DNA of 64,000 nt from contig NYMS01000013.1 of assembly GCA_002529455.1 (NCBI GenBank), positions 1-64,000 on the forward strand. Direction: 5' to 3'. Positions 58,934-64,000 of the stretch are shown here, piece after piece. The notes under the pieces are model-generated. The model did not search any database. It was not told the DNA's origin and worked only from the letters and a program-made list of their open reading frames with translations. Position 1 is the first letter of the stretch. Each line of letters begins with the position of its first letter. The position numbers and the translations under genes are program-made. The DNA comes from Glycomyces fuscus (lineage in GTDB: Bacteria; Actinomycetota; Actinomycetes; Streptosporangiales; Streptosporangiaceae).

Positions 58934-59416
58934 TCAGGCCGCGTCCGCGGCCCGGCGGACCTCGGCCAGGTCGATCCGGTCCATCTTCAGCATGGACTCC
59001 ATGGCGCGCGCTGCCCGGCCGGGGTCGGGGTCGGCCAGCAGGTCGTCGAGATCGGCCGGGAAGACCTGCCAGGAGAAGCCGAAGCGGTCCTTGAGCCAGC
59101 CGCACTGGCCCTCCTCGCCCCCCTTGCCGAGCTCGGACCAGTAGTGGTCGGACTCCTCCTGGCCGTCGCAGATGACCTGGAGGGAGACCGCCTCGGAGAA
59201 GGTGAGCTCCGGGCCGCCGTTGAGTGCGGTGAGCTGCTGGCCGTCGATCTCGAAGTCCACGGTCATCACCAGGTCGGCGGGCCGCGGCCCGCTCGGGCCG
59301 AAGTGCCGGATCCGTAGGATGCGCGAGTTGTCGAACAGGCCCACGTAGAAGTTGGCCGCCTCCTCGGCGTCGGTGTCGAACCACAGGCAGGGAGTGATCT
59401 TGTTGAGCCGGGTCAT
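58934..59416 (-). CDS. VOC/PhnB-like protein
   Basis: Protein of 160 residues of the PhnB/3-demethylubiquinone-methyltransferase-like branch of the glyoxalase fold. Blocks: ITPCLWFDTDAEEAANFYV, FEIDGQQLTALNGGPELTFS, VICDGQEESDHYWSELGKGG and CGWLKDRFGFSWQVFPADL. The name methyltransferase in databases for this family is not supported by experiment. Convergent with the methyltransferase gene (53 bases between). ATG at 59416; a 75-base gap separates it from the upstream NAD(P)-binding gene, so the two may be cotranscribed. Confidence 0.85.
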   Translation of the reverse strand: MTRLNKITPCLWFDTDAEEAANFYVGLFDNSRILRIRHFGPSGPRPADLVMTVDFEIDGQQLTALNGGPELTFSEAVSLQVICDGQEESDHYWSELGKGGEEGQCGWLKDRFGFSWQVFPADLDDLLADPDPGRAARAMESMLKMDRIDLAEVRRAADAA

Positions 59417-59491
59417 GGTCTTGTCCTCTCCGTGTGCGGCGCGGCCCCGCGCGCCGGCCCTACCCGTGATGACGCGTCCGGGCGGCGGAAC

Positions 59492-60601
59492 TCATCGGCC
59501 CGGGACGGGTTTTTCCCGGGAGATCGCGTCCGCCCCGCCCGCGCCCCCTGCGGGCAGCTCCACCGTCAGCGCCTCCGGGGACAGCGCCGACAGGAAGTCC
59601 GCGGCGTCGAACGCCTCCCCCGGAGCGACGGCCCCACCGGCGCGGACACGGCCGTCCAGCACGCGCGTGACCGCCTCGACCACCAGCGGCGCGGTCACCG
59701 CGTAGATGTCCCGGCCGCCGGCCACGGCCCGGTGTTCGACTCCGCCGACGACGACACGGACGTCGACCGCGAACCTCTGGGAGGACCGCCCGGTCCGGTC
59801 GGCCGCCTCGGGCCCCGGGGTGGCCGGATCGCGCAACTCGGCCAGCGGCGCCTCGCTCAGGTAGGAGTCGATCCGCTCCGCTCCCAGGTGGCGGTGCATC
59901 ATGATGACCTCGGAGAAGGGAAGGCGCACCACCTCCTGCCGCCCCAGGGGGGCGGGGAAGTCCCAGGTGCGCGTCGGCGACGACGCGCCGACCGGCACCA
60001 GCCGCCCGTCGGCGACGGCCAGGCGGGGGGCCGTGTTGCGCCTCCCGGTGATCCTGGTCCCCTCGGTGGGCCACCAGCGGTCCAGACCCATGGCGACCGT
60101 GACCGCCTCCACCGGGCCCCCGCGGCCGCCGACCGCGGCGGAGGCCAGCAGGTCGGCGAGCCCGCCGTAGAACGCCATCGCGGGCAGGACCACCACGCCC
60201 GCCGCGGCGGCGTCCGCGTCGTGCGCGCGGTAGAGGGCCCGCACCGAGGGCTGTTCGGCGGTCACGTCCAGATAGTGGGCTCCGGCCCGGACCGCGGCGG
60301 CGGACACGGGCCCCGCCGTGTCCAGGAACGGCCCGGCGCAGTTGACCACCGCCGCCACGCCCCTGACCGCCTCCTCCAACGCCGCCGTGTCGCCGATGGC
60401 GGCCGGGCGCACCTCGGCACCGGGATGGAGTCGTCCCACGCCGGCGAGCCGGTCCGCGTCCCGCCCCGACAGCACCGGCTCCAGCCCGCGGCGCACCAGC
60501 TCAGCGACCACGAAGCGCCCGGTGTGGCCGTAGGCGCCGTAGACCAGTACACGTCCGCGCGCACGCGGACCCCTTTGCGGCAGTCGTTCCATGGCAGCCA
60601 T
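59492..60601 (-). CDS. Saccharopine-dehydrogenase-like NAD(P)-binding protein
   Basis: Protein of 369 residues; the ATG at 60601 is preceded by GGAGGACGAGG. Rossmann motif RVLVYGAYGHTGRFVVAELV (residues 17-36), then VLSGRDADRL and VAAVVNCAGPFLDTAGPVSA, with AGAHYLDVTAEQPSV typical of the saccharopine dehydrogenase/trans-enoyl-reductase-like family. Many members are uncharacterised oxidoreductases. It is divergent from the GlxA-type regulator with 63 bases between, and the regulator may control it. The long C-terminal part (VDVRVVVGGVEHRAVAGGRD) is the substrate-binding half. Confidence 0.85.
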   Translation of the reverse strand: MAAMERLPQRGPRARGRVLVYGAYGHTGRFVVAELVRRGLEPVLSGRDADRLAGVGRLHPGAEVRPAAIGDTAALEEAVRGVAAVVNCAGPFLDTAGPVSAAAVRAGAHYLDVTAEQPSVRALYRAHDADAAAAGVVVLPAMAFYGGLADLLASAAVGGRGGPVEAVTVAMGLDRWWPTEGTRITGRRNTAPRLAVADGRLVPVGASSPTRTWDFPAPLGRQEVVRLPFSEVIMMHRHLGAERIDSYLSEAPLAELRDPATPGPEAADRTGRSSQRFAVDVRVVVGGVEHRAVAGGRDIYAVTAPLVVEAVTRVLDGRVRAGGAVAPGEAFDAADFLSALSPEALTVELPAGGAGGADAISREKPVPGR

Positions 60602-60664
60602 CCTCGTCCTCCGGACCCGAGGCCGACCAGTGTCCGATCTGACGCCCTACGTACACTTCGCGAC

Positions 60665-61612
60665 ATGCGTTCAGTCGGAATCGCCGTACACGAGCACACG
60701 ATGCCCTACGAGGTGGCCATCGCCGCGGAGGTCTTCGGGGTCGACCGCTCCGACCTGTCCCCGGGCGACGGCTGGTACCGCCTGAGCGCCCACACCGCCG
60801 ACGGCGCGGTCTCGCCCCTCCTACCGGGGGTCGCCGCACACCGGTTCGAGGACCTGGCCGCGGTCGACACCGTGGTCGTGCCCGCGTCCCACCTCCCCGA
60901 GGCCCCTCCCGACCCCGCGTTCCTGGCGGCGCTGCGCGCGGCCCACGGCGCCGGGAGCCGGATCGTGTCCCTGTGCACCGGCGCGTTCGTGCTCGCCGCC
61001 GCCGGTCTGCTCGACGGCCGGACCGCCACCACGCACTGGATGCACGCCGACGCGCTGGCCGAGCGCCATCCGCTGGTCGACGTGCGCGCCGACGTCCTCT
61101 ACACCGACACCGGACAGGTCCTCACCTCGGCGGGCAAGACCGCGGCACTGGACCTGTGCCTGCACCTGGTGCGCAACGACCACGGGGCAGCGGCGGCCGG
61201 CGGGCTCGCCCGCCGCCTCGTGGCACCGGCCCACCGTCCGGGCGGGCAGGCCCAGTTCATCGCTCCACCGGCCGCTCCCCGCACCCCCGACAGCGTGGGC
61301 CAGGCCCTGGAGTGGGCCCGAGCCCGCCTGGACCGGCCCCTGACCGTCGGGGCCCTGGCCCGGCGGGCCGGCCTGAGCTCGCGCCAGCTCGTCCGGCGCG
61401 TGCGGGCCGAGACCGGCAAGACCCCGCTCGTGTGGCTGCACCTCGAGCGCGTCCGCCTGGCCCAGGAACTCCTGGAGAGCACCGACGCCACCGTCGAGCA
61501 GGTCGCCGCCCGCTGCGGCATGGGCACCGCCACCACGCTGCGGCGCCATTTCCACCGGATCGTCGGCGTGAGCCCGCTCGCCTACCGCTCCGCCTTCCGC
61601 GCGTCCCGGTAG
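60665..61612 (+). CDS. GlxA-type AraC regulator with DJ-1/PfpI domain
   Basis: Regulator of 315 residues. Residues 1-190 are a DJ-1/PfpI amidotransferase-like domain (VGIAVHEHTMPYEVAIAAEV, SLCTGAFVLAAAGLLDGRTA with the conserved Cys in LCTGAF, TTHW). C-terminal AraC-type DNA-binding domain at 215-305 (LTVGALARRAGLSSRQLVRR, VEQVAARCGMGTATTLRRHF). GlxA-family regulators sense amines or carboxylates. Start ATG at 60665, short leader. Divergent from the NAD(P)-binding protein gene, a probable target. Confidence 0.92.
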   Translation: MRSVGIAVHEHTMPYEVAIAAEVFGVDRSDLSPGDGWYRLSAHTADGAVSPLLPGVAAHRFEDLAAVDTVVVPASHLPEAPPDPAFLAALRAAHGAGSRIVSLCTGAFVLAAAGLLDGRTATTHWMHADALAERHPLVDVRADVLYTDTGQVLTSAGKTAALDLCLHLVRNDHGAAAAGGLARRLVAPAHRPGGQAQFIAPPAAPRTPDSVGQALEWARARLDRPLTVGALARRAGLSSRQLVRRVRAETGKTPLVWLHLERVRLAQELLESTDATVEQVAARCGMGTATTLRRHFHRIVGVSPLAYRSAFRASR

Positions 61613-61668
61613 GCCTCCCCGGTTTCGGTGGCGTGCCCTCCGAACAGCGAGGACACATCATGCTTCTC

Positions 61669-61703
61669 ATATCTTGAGAATGGGATCTCATTTATAGAGA
61701 TAT
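61669..61703 (+). promoter_or_regulatory. AT-rich promoter with nested dyads
   Basis: 35 bases with three overlapping inverted repeats: ATATCT (61669-61674) / AGATAT (61698-61703); TGAGA (61675-61679) / TCTCA (61686-61690); and TCTC (61686-61689) / GAGA (61697-61700). A TTGAGA at 61674-61679 and an AT-rich box around 61692-61700 could be -35 and -10. It lies 55 bases before the methyltransferase start and its low GC content stands out. Confidence 0.5.
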
Positions 61704-61758
61704 CGGTGTAGGGTCCGAGGTGTTCGCTCGCAGTCTGCGACCCATGAGAGGGCGTTCC

Positions 61759-62556
61759 ATGACGCGCTACACCCACGGCCAGCACCCGACGGTCACCGAC
61801 TCCTACCGCTGGCGCGACGCGGAGAACTCCGCGGCCTACGCCCTCGACCAGGTGGTCCCCGGCCGCTCGCTGCTGGACGTGGGCTGCGGTCCGGGCAGCA
61901 TCACCGCCGACCTCGCCCGCAGGGTCGCCCCCGGACGGGTCACCGCGGTGGACGCCTCGGCCGAGGCCGTGGAGCTGGCCCGCGCCAGCGCGCGGGAGGC
62001 CGGGGCCGACAACGTGGAGTTCCGGGTCGGCGACGTCCACGACCTGGACCTGCCCGACGACACCTTCGACGTCGTCCACGCCCACCAGGTCCTCCAGCAC
62101 GTGGCCGACCCGGTCCGGGCCCTGTCCGAGATGCGCCGGGTGGCCAGGCCGGGCGGGGTCGTGGCCGCCTGCGACAGCGACTACTCCGCCATGTACTGGT
62201 ACCCGCGCCTGCCCGAGCTGGACGCGTGGATGGACCTCTACCAGCGCGTCGCGCGCGCCAACGGCGGTGAGCCCGACGCGGGGCGGCGCATGGTCTCCTG
62301 GGCCCGCGAGGCCGGGTTCGGCGACGTCACCTACGTGGCCGAGGTGTGGAACCACTCCTCCCCCGAGCGCCGCGCCTGGTGGGGCGGCATGTGGTCCAGG
62401 CGCATCCTGGAGTCGGACATGGGCCGCCAGGCGGTCGCGGAGGGCCACGCCACCCCGGAGGAGCTGGAGCGCATCTCGGCGGGCTGGGCGGCCTGGAGCC
62501 AGGACCCCGACGGGGTGTTCGTGGTCCCGCGCGGCGCGATCCTGTGCCGGGCCTGA
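61759..62556 (+). CDS. SAM-dependent methyltransferase (UbiE-like)
   Basis: Class I methyltransferase of 265 residues from the ATG at 61759 (an in-frame ATG at 61744 adds five). Motif I SLLDVGCGPGSITADLARRV (residues 36-55), motif II VTAVDASAEAVELARASARE, motif III VGDVHDLDLPDDTFDVVHAH, and RPGGVVAACDSDYSAMYWYP. The layout is that of UbiE/COQ5-like small-molecule methyltransferases with Trp-rich C-terminal substrate region (WNHSSPERRAWWGGMWSRR). Acceptor unknown. An AT-rich promoter with nested dyads precedes it, suggesting tight control by an unidentified regulator. Confidence 0.9.
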   Translation: MTRYTHGQHPTVTDSYRWRDAENSAAYALDQVVPGRSLLDVGCGPGSITADLARRVAPGRVTAVDASAEAVELARASAREAGADNVEFRVGDVHDLDLPDDTFDVVHAHQVLQHVADPVRALSEMRRVARPGGVVAACDSDYSAMYWYPRLPELDAWMDLYQRVARANGGEPDAGRRMVSWAREAGFGDVTYVAEVWNHSSPERRAWWGGMWSRRILESDMGRQAVAEGHATPEELERISAGWAAWSQDPDGVFVVPRGAILCRA

Positions 62557-62631
62557 CCGCTCCCGGCGGGACCGCGGTGCGAGCGGGCGCCGCCCGCACC
62601 GCACGCGACGGGGACGTTCCCCGGCGGCGGC

Positions 62632-63126
62632 TCAGCCGGTGTCGTAGACGGTGACCCGGACGCCCCGGGTGAGGAGTTCGGCCTCGACCAGGGGCTGCAC
62701 GCGCTCCCAGCGGCCTCCGGCCAGTCCGCAGCCGATGCGGGGCATGTGCACGGTGGCGCCCAGCTCGCGCGCGTGCCCCGCCAGGGAGCGCAGGCAGGAG
62801 GCGACCGCCTCGTAGCGGATGGGCGGTCCGCCGCTGCCGCGCCGGACGCCGTGCTGGGCGACCATGTTCGCCACCCAGATGTCGGGGCGGACCCGCACCA
62901 GGCGCACGGCTCCCAGCGCGAAGTCGTTGTGCGCCCGCCGCCGGTGCCAGGCCCGGTAGTCGCGCTCGGGTTCGGGCCAGCGCCGGGAGAGGGCCAGGAC
63001 GAACCCCCTGCCCCAGCCGCCGCGGTCGTTGCACACGTGGGCGATGACCTTGGGGCCCGAGGCGTGGGGGTCGGTGGCGTCGCCGCGGACGACGCGCAGT
63101 CCCGGAGGGAGAGGGGGAGAGGGCAT
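62632..63126 (-). CDS. Macro-domain protein (ADP-ribose hydrolase type)
   Basis: Protein of 164 residues consisting of a single macro domain: GLRVVRGDATDPHASGPKVI (residues 9-28), AHVCNDRGGWGRGFVLALS with the Asn-Asp and GGWGxG loop, NMVAQHGVRR and MPRIGCGLAGGRWERVQPLV, the second ADP-ribose-binding loop. HVCNDxGGWGxGFV is the pattern of the TARG1/OARD1-like and ALC1-like group that removes ADP-ribose from acidic residues or DNA. No ADP-ribosyltransferase gene is adjacent. Divergent from a MarR-type regulator; 122 bases between. Confidence 0.88.
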   Translation of the reverse strand: MPSPPLPPGLRVVRGDATDPHASGPKVIAHVCNDRGGWGRGFVLALSRRWPEPERDYRAWHRRRAHNDFALGAVRLVRVRPDIWVANMVAQHGVRRGSGGPPIRYEAVASCLRSLAGHARELGATVHMPRIGCGLAGGRWERVQPLVEAELLTRGVRVTVYDTG

Positions 63127-63248
63127 ACGGGGACCCTAGCCACCGGTACCGACACCGCTCCCGGTCGTTGGCGGTGCGCCGGGCGGCGATTTATCTTCGA
63201 CGTATCTCGGAGAGTGGACGTCCGCTCAGTCCCGTTGGAGGGATCACC

Positions 63249-63656
63249 ATGTCCGACCTGCCGATCGGCTACTGGCTCAAGCACCTGGACCGGCTCATCG
63301 AGAACGACCTCGACAGGGTCCTGGCCTCGGAGTCGCTGGGGCGCCGCCACTGGCAGGTGCTCAACTCCCTGCACACCGACGCGGGCACGATCGCCGACCT
63401 GGACCGCAGACTCGCCCCGTTCCTGGACGAGGGTGAGCACACCGTGGCCCCGGTGGTCGAGCAGCTGCGCCGACGCGGCTGGATCGAGGGGCTGGTGTCC
63501 CTGAACCTCAGTACGGCGGGCGAGTCCGCGCACGAGGGCCTCTTCGCCAGGGTGAGCGACTCCCGCCGCCGCATCGCGCGGGGGATCAGCGACGAGGAGT
63601 ACCGGACCGCGGTCGACGTGCTGGAGCGGATGTCGGCCAACCTCGAACGGGACTGA
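63249..63656 (+). CDS. MarR-family transcriptional regulator
   Basis: Regulator of 135 residues with a MarR-like layout: helix 1 at LPIGYWLKHLDRLIENDLDR, HTH and wing in RRHWQVLNSLHTDAGTIADL, then VAPVVEQLRRRGWIEGLVSL, and a C-terminal dimer helix (DEEYRTAVDVLERMSANLER). ATG at 63249 follows GGAGGGATCACC. It faces the macro-domain gene and is convergent with a GNAT gene. Ligand unknown. Confidence 0.85.
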   Translation: MSDLPIGYWLKHLDRLIENDLDRVLASESLGRRHWQVLNSLHTDAGTIADLDRRLAPFLDEGEHTVAPVVEQLRRRGWIEGLVSLNLSTAGESAHEGLFARVSDSRRRIARGISDEEYRTAVDVLERMSANLERD

Positions 63657-63693
63657 GGCGGCCGGGCCCCGGTCCGGCCCCACCCTGGCGGGA

Positions 63694-64000
63694 TCAGGGG
63701 GCGGGCAGCTCCCGGGTGAGCTCGACGAAGGCCAGGTCGGCGCGCTTGGGCAGACCGAAGGTCGCGTCACCGTAGGGGAAGGGCTCGGTCTTGCCGGTGT
63801 TGGTGTAGCCGCGCCGCTCGTACCAGGCGATCAGCTCCGGGCGCTGCTTGAGCACCTTCATCCGCATCAGGCGGCACCCCCACTCGCGGACCGCGGTGTC
63901 CTCGGCCTCGGCCAGGACCCGCTTGCCCAGGCCCCCGCCCTGGACGCCGGGCCGCACCGAGAACATGCCGAAGTAGGCGCCGTTGACGCCGCGCTGGAGC
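63694..64000 (-). CDS. GNAT acetyltransferase, N-terminus outside the window
   Basis: Partial gene; its beginning lies beyond base 64000. The 102 visible codons hold the end of a GNAT domain: GAYFGMFSVRPGVQGGGLGK with the acetyl-CoA loop QGGGLGK, then MRMKVLKQRPELIAWYERRG and the last strand ADLAFVELTRE. YERRGY is the common GNAT ending. Substrate unknown. Convergent with the MarR gene (37 bases). Confidence 0.88.
   Translation of the reverse strand, partial: LQRGVNGAYFGMFSVRPGVQGGGLGKRVLAEAEDTAVREWGCRLMRMKVLKQRPELIAWYERRGYTNTGKTEPFPYGDATFGLPKRADLAFVELTRELPAP

Noticed and set aside
56634..59384. A 916-codon minus-strand frame
   Set aside because: Antisense to the FUSC and methyltransferase genes; no domain pattern.
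1..64000. Search for tRNA, rRNA, riboswitch, CRISPR and insertion sequences
   Set aside because: No T-loop-like GTTCGANNC outside coding frames, no regularly spaced repeats and no transposase blocks were seen by eye; a tRNAscan or Infernal run would be decisive.

Overview
The window is 64 kb of very GC-rich, densely packed chromosomal DNA from an actinomycete. SARP/AfsR, ECF42, TipA-like MerR, Ser/Thr-kinase, WYL and SHOCT proteins, many GTG starts and Tat/lipoprotein signals fit Actinobacteria; the overall flavour suggests Nocardiopsidaceae (Nocardiopsis-like), which is an inference. I see no rRNA, tRNA, CRISPR array, insertion sequence or phage module. It reads as ordinary accessory chromosome: about 62 genes in short operons, many of them regulators, transporters and single enzymes.

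Layout. 0-3.3 kb: secreted lysozyme-like protein, TipA-like MerR regulator with a textbook 19-bp-spacer promoter, TesB-type thioesterase, metallophosphoesterase. 3.7-8.2 kb: an ECF sigma factor with an NTF2-like tail, divergent from a tctCBA tripartite carboxylate transporter. 8.4-11 kb: a manganese-type ABC importer whose start codon lies inside a palindrome. 11.3-20 kb: large SARP regulator, fluoroacetate-dehalogenase-like hydrolase, a DGPF/YciI-ECF42 pair with its predicted autoregulated promoter, and a membrane Ser/Thr kinase. 19.9-23.6 kb: a four-gene ABC exporter/two-component operon. 23.8-32.3 kb: FAD monooxygenase, exonuclease-BRCT protein, a Balon/Rv2629-like ribosome factor, an AraC-GyrI regulator, a hydrolase, an MFS transporter and a TetR regulator facing a 58-codon small ORF.

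32.3-33.1 kb holds the shredded remains of a tetracycline-type ribosomal protection GTPase. Next come phoD behind a PHO-box-like repeat, a Uma2 protein, a DtxR/MntR regulator, a potassium channel, a methyltransferase, an NTF2-like protein, a fused PabAB aminodeoxychorismate synthase, a SHOCT protein and a sugar porter. 43-49.4 kb: HAD hydrolase, bioB, YiaA/B protein, an FAD amino-acid oxidase divergent from dimethylargininase, then RidA and a WYL regulator. 49.4-57.9 kb: a second Uma2 protein, a GNAT gene with a long inverted repeat over its start, a Gfo/Idh/MocA oxidoreductase, a second two-component system coupled to a DUF4097 membrane protein, an FhuF-like Fe-S protein and an FUSC protein. 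58-64 kb: two methyltransferases, VOC protein, NAD(P)-binding protein, GlxA-type regulator, macro-domain protein, MarR regulator and a GNAT gene that runs off the window.

The main functional themes are metal homeostasis (Mn importer and DtxR regulator), phosphate (PhoD), envelope sensing (two paralogous two-component systems, a kinase, two ECF factors) and small-molecule or antibiotic response. I found no clear new multi-gene system. The most interesting points are the ribosomal-protection pseudogene, the Balon-like factor, the operator/start-codon overlap of the Mn importer, the ECF42 promoter, and the DDAH/oxidase/RidA neighbourhood.
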